This document shows, piece by piece, positions 56,091 to 64,000 of a stretch of 64,000 nucleotides of DNA. Positions within the stretch are counted from its first letter, which is position 1. The number at the start of each line of letters is the position of its first letter. The position numbers and the translations under genes are program-made. The notes under the pieces were generated by a model. The model saw only the letters and a program-made list of their open reading frames with translations. It made no database searches and was not told where the DNA came from. Origin of the DNA: Desulfobacteraceae bacterium Eth-SRB1 (GTDB taxonomy: Bacteria; Desulfobacterota; Desulfobacteria; Desulfobacterales; ETH-SRB1); assembly GCA_004193555.1 (NCBI GenBank), contig RPGP01000040.1:1245127-1309126 (forward strand), read 5' to 3'.

Positions 56091-56465
56091 ATGCGGAATT
56101 ATATCTATTTTTGTAATAGTTTCGCCACAAAGCTTTGTGACTTAGCGGCTGAACTTTTACCTATTTTTTATAGCTATGATAGAGATGTTTATATGTCAAT
56201 AAAAAACACTAAATGTTGCGTCTTGGGCTAAAAACAACAGTCTATATTGTGGAATGTGTTCTTTTCAGAGCAACTAATTTTGATGAAATCGTAAAAAGTC
56301 AAAAAGGCACACTTTTGTCATTCATGGGAAGGTTGGAATACAGCAATTACAAACAGTTATCTCTGTGTTCTCTGTGCGCTCCGTGGTAAATTATACTTTT
56401 TACCGGCAGTATGTTAAAGTTTTTTTTTCTTGAAAAATTGATTTGATAAATTATATTATAAAAAT
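56091..56465. other. Gap upstream of the SRP RNA gene
   Basis: A/T-rich. Fragments such as CTCTGTGTTCTCTGTGCGCTC (56350-56390) resemble the iterated words seen elsewhere, but no clear element or gene is visible. The promoter of the SRP RNA lies at its right end. Confidence 0.5.
56430..56459 (+). promoter_or_regulatory. Promoter of the SRP RNA gene
   Basis: TTGAAA (56430-56435) and TATTAT (56454-56459) are separated by 18 bp. The -10 ends 6 nt before G56466, where the proposed RNA begins, which agrees with normal initiation. Confidence 0.65.
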
Positions 56466-56720
56466 GGTTGTGCTAGGCGGGGAGTTAGCGGTGCCCTTTA
56501 CCCGAAATCCGCTTTATGCGGGGCTGAATTCCCTCTAAAGGGTTTTTACTCCTGAAAGTATTAAGCCATTCCGATCGGTCGCCGCGCAACAGACGGTCAT
56601 GAACCTCGTCAGGTCCGGAAGGAAGCAGCGATAAGTGATGCGGTCTGTGTCGTGGATCGATTCCGATCAATTTTATGGCTATATGTTTTGAGGAAAAGAT
56701 TCGATAGGGGGTGCGCAACC
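56466..56720 (+). ncRNA. ffs: Signal recognition particle RNA, long form
   Basis: The conserved core GTCAGGTCCGGAAGGAAGCA (about 56609-56629), with a GGAA tetraloop, is the Ffh-binding domain. Upstream lie TGCTAGGCGGGGAGTTAGCGG and CTGAATTCCC (56471-56532), conserved in the SRP RNAs of many proteobacteria with longer forms. The ends GGTTGTGC (56466) and GCGCAACC (56713-56720) pair. The length of about 255 nt is much more than the 114 nt of E. coli 4.5S RNA. ATTTTT follows the end. Confidence 0.85.
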
Positions 56721-56804
56721 ATTTTTAAATATTGACATCTTTCTTACTCTCCCCCGGTTGTTGCCTTGACATTACTCCAAACAGTATTATTTTTCTATCA
56801 TTGT

Positions 56805-56850
56805 TATTTTTGATGAATTTGTAACAAATCGAATTTATTCATCAAAAATA
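56805..56850. promoter_or_regulatory. 14-bp inverted repeat upstream of grpE
   Basis: TATTTTTGATGAAT (56805-56818) has a perfect inverted copy at 56837-56850 with an 18-nt loop. It is 45 bp upstream of grpE. It is not a CIRCE element. It could bind a regulator or fold in the leader RNA. TTGACA at 56767-56772 is a possible -35 nearby. Confidence 0.45.
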
Positions 56851-56894
56851 TCTATCAAATCAGAGAGATATAATTAAGGGGAATATTCCGGCTT

Positions 56895-57512
56895 ATGTCA
56901 GACAAAAAGAAAGTAAAAAAAAGCGTTGAAACCGGTAAGGTTGATATAGTTGATATAAAGGATAAAGAAAAAAAAAGAGGCGATATTGATAAAGAGGCTA
57001 AAACAGGGCCCGTTGATCCGATAAAGGAGTTGGATGCAAAGCTTGAGACGGCAGAGCAGGAGGCAAAGGAAAACTATGACCGTTTTTTAAGGGTTTCTGC
57101 TGAATTTGAGAACTATAAAAAGCGATCTACACGTGAAATGAGTGAATTCAGGAAGTTTTCAAATGAATCGTTGATAAAAGAGATGCTCTCTGTTGTGGAC
57201 AATCTTGAGCGGGCGCTGGATTCGCAAAGCAATAAACAGGCTCGTACAGGTTTGGTGGAAGGGGTCGCTATGACTCTGAAGGAGATACTGAATATTTTTG
57301 AAAAGTTCAGTGTAAAGCCGGTTGAGTCTTTGGGAAAGCCTTTTGATCCGGCTATCCATCAGGCCGTCATGCAGGAGGAGACAGATGGTCATCCTGAGAA
57401 TATTGTAACAAATGAGATGCAAAAGGGATATATGATGCATGACAGATTGATAAGGCCGGCTATGGTTGTAGTCTCCACGTCAAAAGAAAAAACCGGAGAT
57501 GAAAAAAAATAA
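56895..57512 (+). CDS. grpE: Nucleotide exchange factor GrpE
   Basis: 205 residues. GrpE releases ADP from DnaK. A very charged N-terminus (1-45) leads into the long dimer coiled coil (about 45-105, FENYKKRSTREM) and the beta domain ending MHDRLIRPAMVVVS. AAGGGG lies upstream of ATG 56895, slightly far (about 14 nt). dnaK follows after 69 bp. hrcA and dnaJ are not adjacent. Confidence 0.95.
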   Translation: MSDKKKVKKSVETGKVDIVDIKDKEKKRGDIDKEAKTGPVDPIKELDAKLETAEQEAKENYDRFLRVSAEFENYKKRSTREMSEFRKFSNESLIKEMLSVVDNLERALDSQSNKQARTGLVEGVAMTLKEILNIFEKFSVKPVESLGKPFDPAIHQAVMQEETDGHPENIVTNEMQKGYMMHDRLIRPAMVVVSTSKEKTGDEKK

Positions 57513-57581
57513 CAAGCATAGGCTGAAAAATCAAAAGTAATATAATAATTATATTTATATAAGGTTTAAGGAGGAGAATAG

Positions 57582-59507
57582 ATGGGCAAAATAATTGGAA
57601 TCGATCTCGGCACCACAAATTCATGTGTGGCTATTATGGAAGGCGCCGATCCAAAGGTAATTACGAATCCTGAAGGAGGGCGCACAACCCCTTCTATCGT
57701 TGCTGTAACAGACAGTGGCGAGCGATTGGTCGGTCAAATCGCGAAAAGGCAGGCTATAACAAACCCTGAAAACACTGTCTTTGCCGTAAAAAGGCTGATT
57801 GGCAGGAAATATGCTACACCTATAGTGCAGAGTGATATCAAGGTGCTTCCCTACAAGCTTGAGCAGGCAAGCAATGGCGATATTCGCATAAACCTTTGCG
57901 GGAAGCTTCACAGCCCGGCAGAGGTATCGTCATTTATTTTGGCAAATATCAAAAAAACAGCGGAAGAATACCTTGGAGAAAGTATTACAGATGCGGTTAT
58001 AACTGTGCCGGCTTATTTTAATGACAGCCAGCGGCAGGCGACTAAAGATGCAGGCAAGGTCGCCGGTCTCAATGTTTTGAGGATAATAAATGAGCCAACA
58101 GCAGCGTCACTTGCATATGGTCTTGACAAAAAAAAGGAAGAAAAGGTCGTTGTCTTTGATCTTGGCGGAGGCACCTTTGATGTGTCCATCCTTGAAATTG
58201 GCGAAGGGGTCTTTGAAGTCAAGTCAACAAACGGCGATACCCATCTTGGAGGCGAGGATTTTGATCTCCGGATTATCGATTATCTGGCGACTGAATTCAA
58301 AAAGGATCAGGGGATTGATATCAGGAATGACAAGATGGCCTTGCAACGGCTTAAAGAGGCGGCTGAAAAGGCAAAGATGGAGCTGTCAACATCTATTGAA
58401 ACAGATGTAAACCTTCCGTTCATAACAGCAGATGCCAGCGGCCCGAAGCATCTTAACATTAAATTAACGAGGGCAAAGCTGGAAGCGCTTATCGGCGATT
58501 TGTTGGACAAACTGGAAAAACCGTGTCGTATTGCGCTTAAGGATTCAAAATTGAGCACAGGCGATATTAATGAAGTTATTCTTGTAGGCGGGATGACACG
58601 CATGCCGGCGGTACAGGATCGGGTTAAGAAAATATTTGGCAAAGACCCCCATAAAGGCGTTAATCCTGATGAAGTTGTAGCCATCGGCGCAGCCATTCAG
58701 GGCGGGGTTTTAAAAGGCGATGTCAAGGACGTGCTTCTTCTTGATGTTACGCCGCTTTCGCTTGGAATCGAAACACTTGGCGGGGTAATGACAAGACTGA
58801 TTGAAAAGAATACAACCATTCCGACAAAAAAGAGCCAGGTTTTTTCTACCGCCGCAGACAGTCAACCCGCAGTTTCTATTCATGTACTCCAGGGGGAACG
58901 TGAGATGGCGGCCGGCAATAAAACCCTGGGTCGTTTTGAGCTTGTCGGCATACCACCTGCGCCAAGGGGCGTGCCCCAGATAGAGGTGACATTTGATATT
59001 GATGCCAATGGCATTGTAAATGTTGCTGCAAAGGACATGGCTACGGGTAAGGAACAGTCAATTCAGATCACGGCATCTTCCGGCCTCTCAAAGGAAGACA
59101 TCGACAACCTTGTAAAAGATGCAGAGCTTCATGCCGAGGATGATAAAAAGAAAAAGGAATTGGTCGAGGCCCGTAATGCAGCGGATGCTCTGATGTATTC
59201 AACCGAAAAATCTATTAAGGACCTTGGAGACAAGGTTGACAGCGCAACAAAGAGCCAGATTGAGGAGATTACAAAGCGTCTCAAGAAGGCCATTGAAGGG
59301 GAAGATAAAGAAGAAATCAGCCGTATAAGTGATGAGTTAACACAGTCTTCCCATAAGCTTGCGGAGGCTATGTATCAGCAGGCTTCGCAGGGCGCTCAGC
59401 AGGCTGAAGAAGGCGCTGGAAGCGAAGCAAAACCGGAACCTTCTAAGCCTGACGAGGATGTGGTGGATGCTGATTTTGAAGAAGTAAAAGATGAAGATAA
59501 AAAATAA
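57582..59507 (+). CDS. dnaK: Molecular chaperone DnaK (Hsp70)
   Basis: 641 residues. The ATPase domain opens [16 protein letters not shown], with [17 protein letters not shown] near 195 and [13 protein letters not shown] near 335. The linker [16 protein letters not shown] starts the substrate-binding domain. The C-terminus ends in an acidic tail ([10 protein letters not shown]). A strong AAGGAGGAG site precedes ATG 57582. A stem-loop terminator follows. Confidence 0.98.
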   Translation: MGKIIGIDLGTTNSCVAIMEGADPKVITNPEGGRTTPSIVAVTDSGERLVGQIAKRQAITNPENTVFAVKRLIGRKYATPIVQSDIKVLPYKLEQASNGDIRINLCGKLHSPAEVSSFILANIKKTAEEYLGESITDAVITVPAYFNDSQRQATKDAGKVAGLNVLRIINEPTAASLAYGLDKKKEEKVVVFDLGGGTFDVSILEIGEGVFEVKSTNGDTHLGGEDFDLRIIDYLATEFKKDQGIDIRNDKMALQRLKEAAEKAKMELSTSIETDVNLPFITADASGPKHLNIKLTRAKLEALIGDLLDKLEKPCRIALKDSKLSTGDINEVILVGGMTRMPAVQDRVKKIFGKDPHKGVNPDEVVAIGAAIQGGVLKGDVKDVLLLDVTPLSLGIETLGGVMTRLIEKNTTIPTKKSQVFSTAADSQPAVSIHVLQGEREMAAGNKTLGRFELVGIPPAPRGVPQIEVTFDIDANGIVNVAAKDMATGKEQSIQITASSGLSKEDIDNLVKDAELHAEDDKKKKELVEARNAADALMYSTEKSIKDLGDKVDSATKSQIEEITKRLKKAIEGEDKEEISRISDELTQSSHKLAEAMYQQASQGAQQAEEGAGSEAKPEPSKPDEDVVDADFEEVKDEDKK

Positions 59508-59528
59508 TGTGAAATAACAATTGCTTTA

Positions 59529-59567
59529 AAATCCCGCATACATCATTATGTATTGCGGGATTTTTTT
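59529..59567 (+). terminator. Intrinsic terminator after dnaK
   Basis: AATCCCGCA(A)TACAT and its inverted partner form a strong stem ending in GCGGGATTTTTTT. A seven-T run (59561-59567) directly follows. It lies 22 bp after the dnaK stop. Confidence 0.9.
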
Positions 59568-59620
59568 AGGAGCAGAAGTTTACAAAATCGCAACAATTTA
59601 GCCTTTTGAAAATATATCCG

Positions 59621-59814
59621 CTCCAGGTATAATTTAATTTAAACTAGGAAAAACTCACGTATAAGAAATCGTAAAGAAAGAACAGTCCATAAATAAAAAT
59701 AATAATTGTGACAATCTGAACGATTCTTTATAAATAACAATATCGTGTCAGGTTCTTTCTTAACGATTTCTAATACGTTCAAACAGTTCCCTGATTTAAA
59801 TTAAATCATACCTG
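59621..59814. repeat. 194-bp long inverted repeat upstream of an acyl-CoA ligase
   Basis: Arms of about 65 bp, 59621-59683 and 59749-59814, match closely: both contain CAGGTATRATTTAATTTAAA and CGTATWAGAAATCGTWAAG. The loop is 65 nt. No protein is encoded. Unlike the other elements the arms are not built of short iterated words, so this may be a different MITE-like family. It fills most of the 370-bp gap after dnaK. Confidence 0.85.
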
Positions 59815-59877
59815 AAGCTCACCGCAATACTGCAGATGGGACTTTTTACAACGCCATCAATTTTTTAGGAAGAAAAT

Positions 59878-61431
59878 ATGCTTATAACTGAGATGTTAGA
59901 CAAAAACGCCGGGATTTATGGTCACGAGGTTGCTCTTATTGAAAGAGAGCCCGCAAGGAATATACGCAGGGAAATAACATGGGATGAATTCAACAGACAG
60001 GCCAACCGCATCGCCAATGTCCTTATTTCCAAAGGGATAAAAAAAGGGGATAAGGTTGTCCAGCTTATGATGAACTGTATAGAATGGCTCCCTGTATATT
60101 TCGGTATACTTCGTTCCGGCGCCTGGGCTGTTCCTTTGAATTTCAGATTTTTAGCCGATGATATCAGGATGTGTGCAGAGATTGCGGAAGCAAAAGTTAT
60201 TATTTTTGGGGAAGAATTTATTGACAGAATAGATCCGATTAAAGCTTTTTTAAGCAAAACCATTACAACATATATTTTTGCAGGATCTGATAAAACATGT
60301 CCTGATTATGCGCAGCAGTGTGATAAGGTTATATCCTCAAGTTCTACAGCAGATCCGAAAGTGGAGTTGGTTTTGTCTGATGGAGCGGCCTTATATTTTA
60401 CATCCGGCACTACCGGCGTTCCGAAACCTGTGCTTTTGACCCATCGTAACCTTGAGTTTGCCTGTCTCGTTGAAAATAATCACCACAAACAGACACATGA
60501 AGATAATTTTCTGTGCATACCTCCGCTGTATCACACAGGAGCAAAGATGCACTGGTTCGGCAATTTTATTGTCGGGGCAAGGTCTGTTATTCTGAAAGGG
60601 GTAAGCCCCAAATGGATACTGGAAGCTGTTTCCGAAGAGAAGGCCACTATTGTATGGCTCCTTGTTCCCTGGGCACATGATATACTTGTTGCCATTGAAG
60701 ATAATGACATTGATTTAGGCGATTATAATCTTGAGCGGTGGCGACTTATGCATATAGGCGCCCAGCCGGTTCCTCCGAGCCTTATTAATAAATGGAAAAA
60801 GATTTTTCCAAATCATGATTACGATACAAACTACGGCCTGACAGAGGCCACAGGCCCCGGCTGCGTACATCTTGGAATGGAGAATCTTCATAAGGTCGGG
60901 GCAATCGGCCTTCCGGGGTTTGGCTGGGAATGCATGATTGTTGACAGCGACATGAAACCTTTGCCCAATGGTGAGACTGGTGAGCTTTTAATTAGGGGTG
61001 ATGGTGTTATGAAGGAGTATTACAAGAATCCCGAGGCAACTGCAAAAACTCTTGTTGATGGATGGCTGCTTACAGGAGATATTGCCCGAATGGATGATGA
61101 TGGGTTTATATGGCTTGTTGACCGGAAAAAGGATGTTATCATAACAGGAGGAGAAAATATTTTTCCTGTTGAAATAGAAAATTTTATCATGTGCAACGAT
61201 AAGATTCATGATGTCGGGGTGATAGGGGTTCCCGATGATCGTCTTGGAGAAATAGTTGCGGCCGTGATAAAGGTAAAATCCTCATTTAATATGAACGAAG
61301 AAGAGGTTGCAAATTTTTGTGAAAAACTACCAAGGTATAAACGGCCAAGGAAAATCTTTTTCGATGATGTTCCGAGAAGTCCCACCGGAAAAATTGAAAA
61401 GCCGAAAATGAGAAAAAAATATTCGGGTTAA
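59878..61431 (+). CDS. Acyl-CoA synthetase (AMP-forming), substrate unknown
   Basis: 517 residues. AMP-binding motifs YFTSGTTGVPKPVLLTH, NYGLTEATGPG, GWLLTGDIARMDDDG and the C-terminal PRSPTGKIEKPKM are intact. The size and motifs fit medium- or long-chain fatty or aromatic acid CoA ligases, which give acyl-CoA, AMP and PPi. The chain length cannot be told. AGGAAGAAA lies just before ATG 59878. Its stop overlaps the stop of the convergent U32 gene in the palindrome TTAA. Confidence 0.9.
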   Translation: MLITEMLDKNAGIYGHEVALIEREPARNIRREITWDEFNRQANRIANVLISKGIKKGDKVVQLMMNCIEWLPVYFGILRSGAWAVPLNFRFLADDIRMCAEIAEAKVIIFGEEFIDRIDPIKAFLSKTITTYIFAGSDKTCPDYAQQCDKVISSSSTADPKVELVLSDGAALYFTSGTTGVPKPVLLTHRNLEFACLVENNHHKQTHEDNFLCIPPLYHTGAKMHWFGNFIVGARSVILKGVSPKWILEAVSEEKATIVWLLVPWAHDILVAIEDNDIDLGDYNLERWRLMHIGAQPVPPSLINKWKKIFPNHDYDTNYGLTEATGPGCVHLGMENLHKVGAIGLPGFGWECMIVDSDMKPLPNGETGELLIRGDGVMKEYYKNPEATAKTLVDGWLLTGDIARMDDDGFIWLVDRKKDVIITGGENIFPVEIENFIMCNDKIHDVGVIGVPDDRLGEIVAAVIKVKSSFNMNEEEVANFCEKLPRYKRPRKIFFDDVPRSPTGKIEKPKMRKKYSG

Positions 61432-63434
61432 AGTAAACCCAGATTCCAGTTCCACAACCCGGGCCTTTTCTTTAGCTTTATATTTGCCGGAAGCGGCTCA
61501 TGAAGATATGCAAACAGGCTGTACCCCGCCCTTTGAAGCTCATCTTTTTTACTTTTTATGTCAAGATTCCAGTTTGGATAGATCCAGAAATCGGATCCCT
61601 GTTTTTTGACCCAGGCGTCTTCCCCTTTTGGACTTGAAAAAATTGTCTCTGTTTTAAAATTTTCACAAAGGATTCGTGATATGCTTACAGGCCAGTATCC
61701 TTCGATAACTATGCCAAGCGGCAGGGGGCTGTGTTTTGGAAGGAGCAAATAATCTTTACGACTTAGTTCCGGACTTACAATAACACCTGCAAAACCAAGT
61801 GATGACAGGATGCTGATGGCCGTATTGTTTGCGATATTGCAAAATGGCCCGGCCCAGAGGTTCAATTTTTTTGGGTTTGAGAAAAGATTTATCTGCCACG
61901 GAGAGTTCAGCACAAAATTCCGGCAACCGTTTTTTTCAGCGAGTTCGATAAGATTTTTTTGTTTTGTCTCGTCTTCCGGCCAGGTTACAGGGGGAAGCCA
62001 CCACCATATTTTCTGCTTAACACTCTTTTGCAACCCTTTTTGAGCTTCGTCAGAGAGCCAGACTCCGGTCAGACCCTGTTTTAAGCTGCTTGGCTTTCTG
62101 TGTACATGCATCTCGAGTATCTTTCCTTTTCCCCCGGATTTTTTTGGATCTTTTGCAGGAAGTCCGGCAATAAAGGTCGAGGTGGCAGGTTGCGTTTTTT
62201 GTGATACGGCAAGCTTTGCTTCCAGTTCGGATAACATTTCCCCAAGCGTTTTTTCCAGCCTGTTTGTGAGAAAAACAGGCGCCATGCCGGCATCCTTTTT
62301 TCCGGAAGAGAGCTTCAAATAGAGGCGCCCCCTTTTAGGCACATATTTGCTTACCTTGTGAATTGTATGCCATGATTCGTCCTCATATCCGATTCGCAGG
62401 AGATCTCCCGGCAAAAGTTCTGTTTTTGGGTTTAAATACGGTCTTTGTTTTCCGCCCTGTATTTTTCCTACAAGAAGGCCAGAGCCGCTTTGACCGTCTA
62501 TATTAATGGGGTTTTGTGGACGTTGGGGCAAAAAATTATAATGGGTTCCTGTTCGTCCCAGGGCATGCTCGAGAAGCCCGATGGCGATTTTTTTCATCTT
62601 TGGATCTGTTCCCTGATCCCTTAAAATTCTGTACGCCTGTGTCGTATAAAAGACATAATGCGGGCCTTTTTTGCGGCCTTCGATTTTCCAGGTGTTTACT
62701 TCAGGAACAGACAAAAGAACCTTGGCGAGAACGTCAAGGCTGAGATCCCGGCATGAAAAGAATCTTCTTTTTTGCCCCTTTTGTGTGTAAAGCCTGCGGC
62801 ATGGCTGGACACATCTTCCTCTGAGACCGCTTTTCCCACCAAAATAGCTGCTCCAGTAACATCTTCCGGAAACTCCATAGCAAAGAGCCCCATGCACGAA
62901 TACTTCGAGAGAAAGACCGTGGGGGCAGGCTGATGCCATGGTTTTTATTTCATCTATGCTGAGTTCTCTTGGAATAACTACACGGTCGATTCCGAGTTTT
63001 TCCCGGATGGGTTTCAAGGCTGCCGGGAGGCTGACATTGGCCAGTGTCGATAGATGAAGTTCACCGGAAAAACCTGTCTGCCTTGCCAGTTCCACAAAAG
63101 ACAGATCCTGAATTATGAGAGCATCCGGTTTTACAAGGCGGTCTAACTTAACCAGTATTTTCCCGACTCTGTTTATGTCGCCGGGTTTTAATATGGAGTT
63201 TAATGCTACATAGACCTTAATGCCCATATCCTGAGCAAGTTGTTTTAGAGGATAAAGTTCTTCAACGGTGAAGTTTTTTGCCTCCATGCGCGCTGAAAAG
63301 CTTTTCAGGCCGCAGTAAACGGCATCGGCGCCAGCCGCAAGGGCGGCTAAGAATGAAGCTTTATTCCCGGCAGGAGCAAGAATTAGAGGTGCAGATTTTT
63401 GTGGTAGCCCGGGATATTTTTGAATTTGCATCAT
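61428..63434 (-). CDS. U32-family protein (RlhA/TrhP-like)
   Basis: 668 residues. The U32 signature is in LEVFVHGALCYGVSGRCYWSS, with more Cys following (GRCVQPCRR) that probably hold an iron-sulfur cluster. Characterised members RlhA and TrhP hydroxylate 23S rRNA or tRNA; others were named peptidases. The length is near that of RlhA, and the second half (about 330-668) could correspond to its DUF3656 part. I cannot decide between them. ATG 63434 or 63431 may be the start. Confidence 0.85.
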   Translation of the reverse strand: MMQIQKYPGLPQKSAPLILAPAGNKASFLAALAAGADAVYCGLKSFSARMEAKNFTVEELYPLKQLAQDMGIKVYVALNSILKPGDINRVGKILVKLDRLVKPDALIIQDLSFVELARQTGFSGELHLSTLANVSLPAALKPIREKLGIDRVVIPRELSIDEIKTMASACPHGLSLEVFVHGALCYGVSGRCYWSSYFGGKSGLRGRCVQPCRRLYTQKGQKRRFFSCRDLSLDVLAKVLLSVPEVNTWKIEGRKKGPHYVFYTTQAYRILRDQGTDPKMKKIAIGLLEHALGRTGTHYNFLPQRPQNPINIDGQSGSGLLVGKIQGGKQRPYLNPKTELLPGDLLRIGYEDESWHTIHKVSKYVPKRGRLYLKLSSGKKDAGMAPVFLTNRLEKTLGEMLSELEAKLAVSQKTQPATSTFIAGLPAKDPKKSGGKGKILEMHVHRKPSSLKQGLTGVWLSDEAQKGLQKSVKQKIWWWLPPVTWPEDETKQKNLIELAEKNGCRNFVLNSPWQINLFSNPKKLNLWAGPFCNIANNTAISILSSLGFAGVIVSPELSRKDYLLLPKHSPLPLGIVIEGYWPVSISRILCENFKTETIFSSPKGEDAWVKKQGSDFWIYPNWNLDIKSKKDELQRAGYSLFAYLHEPLPANIKLKKRPGLWNWNLGLL

Positions 63435-63564
63435 ATTTAAGCGGTAGACAGAGCAAGCTTTGTAGCAGTCGTTAGTTTTTTATGAGTCTTAATTAATTCT
63501 GATGCCCTGTTTTGTCAATATCATTATTAAAAGGTTGAGCATCAGCCTGTTAAATGATAGATTG

Positions 63565-63736
63565 CGTAACTCAGGCAGATAGGCTGAAGGCTAAAGGCTT
63601 TTAGGAAAAAGACTCATAAAACTTAATAATAGCATAGCCATTCAAATATACTATCTCCAAATACGGCTTTTGATGTTGGAGAGGTATCAATATCCTTCAG
63701 CCTACAGCCTTCAGGCTAATAATCTGAGCAGTTACG
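63565..63736. repeat. Hairpin repeat before the MFS gene
   Basis: CGTAACT (63565) and AGTTACG (63730-63736) start and end the element. Arms hold the words GGCTGAAGGCTAAAGGC and inverted CCTTCAGCCTACAGCC. The element lies 26 bp before the TTG start of the transporter and occupies about half of the 327-bp gap. Confidence 0.75.
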
Positions 63737-63761
63737 AAATTACATTTAGTATGAGGTAACA

Positions 63762-64000
63762 TTGGTTAAGGAAAGATCAGATTTTAAGGCTTCCAGGATA
63801 TTAATTATTTCCGGAGGTCATTTTATACATGATGTCTATTCAAGCTTCCTGGCAGTATTCCTGCCGCTTCTTATCGCTAAGTTTGGGCTGACCATGATCC
63901 TTGCCGGATCACTAACGGTTTTTTTTCGCCTCCCATCTCTTTTAAATCCTCTTTTAGGAGTAATATCCGACCGTATTGATATGCGATACCCGGCAATCTG
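63762..64000 (+). CDS. MFS transporter, N-terminal part (cut by window end)
   Basis: 79 residues are visible, from a TTG start with GAGG 5 nt upstream. The frame reads ILIISGGHFIHDVYSSFLAV, FLPLLIAKFGLTMILAGSLT and PLLGVISDRIDMRY. Two membrane helices and the loop motif GVISDRID match the major facilitator superfamily; the GGHFIHDVYSSFL start resembles the fosmidomycin-resistance (FsR) group. The substrate is unknown. Confidence 0.75.
   Translation, partial: MVKERSDFKASRILIISGGHFIHDVYSSFLAVFLPLLIAKFGLTMILAGSLTVFFRLPSLLNPLLGVISDRIDMRYPAI

Noticed and set aside
56485-56718. 77-codon frame on the minus strand
   Set aside because: It is antisense to the SRP RNA gene, whose conserved core and paired ends explain the sequence.
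56805-56850. CIRCE element for HrcA
   Set aside because: The arms do not resemble TTAGCACTC / GAGTGCTAA.

Overview
The window looks like a chromosome segment of a Gram-negative, strictly anaerobic member of the Thermodesulfobacteriota (former Deltaproteobacteria), probably Desulfobacterales. The evidence is indirect: a complete division and cell-wall (dcw) cluster with a DAP-type MurE, an oxygen-sensitive NrdD/NrdG ribonucleotide reductase, LolA and lipoproteins, many PAS-containing sensor kinases, and no oxygen-respiration genes. The species cannot be named from the sequence alone. Both window ends cut genes: the last codons of a plus-strand gene at 3-47, and the start of an MFS transporter at 63762-64000.

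Layout. (1) 170-18989, all minus strand, is the dcw operon, transcribed mraZ-rsmH-ftsL-ftsI-murE/murF fusion-mraY-murD-ftsW-murG-murC-murB-ftsQ-ftsA-ftsZ and then a radical SAM gene. Nearly all junctions overlap or are a few bases long. The exceptions upstream of ftsZ are two gaps filled by hairpin-forming repeats (murD/mraY and murC/murG). A three-part, 10-bp-spaced MraZ-type operator precedes mraZ. (2) 19499-29430 is an accessory region: a small membrane protein, a decayed REP-type transposase, a minus-strand signalling cassette (truncated lipoprotein, three large sensor kinases, an HD-GYP response regulator), and an intact REP-type transposase bounded by 28-bp inverted repeats, next to tRNA-Glu. 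(3) 29624-38816 holds housekeeping genes (MltB-type transglycosylase, PHP phosphatase, radA, rlmE, hydrolase, yebC, nadA, lolA) separated by many palindromic repeats, including a 277-bp element present twice. (4) 38938-46274 has a propionate/acetate-CoA ligase, nrdG-nrdD behind two NrdR-like boxes, a ChaN-type protein and proC. (5) 46463-50296 is a plus-strand operon yggT-divIVA-pilT-pilT/pilU-zinc-ribbon pseudo-receiver. (6) 50609-56090, minus strand, has coaX, folP, ftsH, tilS and a DUF3568-like lipoprotein. (7) 56466-63434 has a long SRP RNA, grpE-dnaK, an acyl-CoA ligase and a U32 protein.

How the genes work together. The dcw block makes lipid II (MurB to MurG, MraY) and the divisome that uses it (FtsZ, A, Q, L, I, W). 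MltB and the DivIVA/PilT operon add wall turnover and pole or pilus functions. GrpE-DnaK, FtsH and SRP RNA serve protein quality control and targeting.

The most unusual content is non-coding. At least ten intergenic sites carry long inverted repeats whose arms are built from short iterated words (for example CTAAAGTGCCTAAAGTGAG, or GAACATCGAACGTC). Four sites share a common centre (AAGGWATTCT followed by GGAGCGWAGCGAY) while the arm words differ between sites, and one site joins the arm of one family to the arm of another. These elements sit inside the essential dcw operon, supply stop codons to neighbouring genes, and are the best candidate here for an undescribed system.
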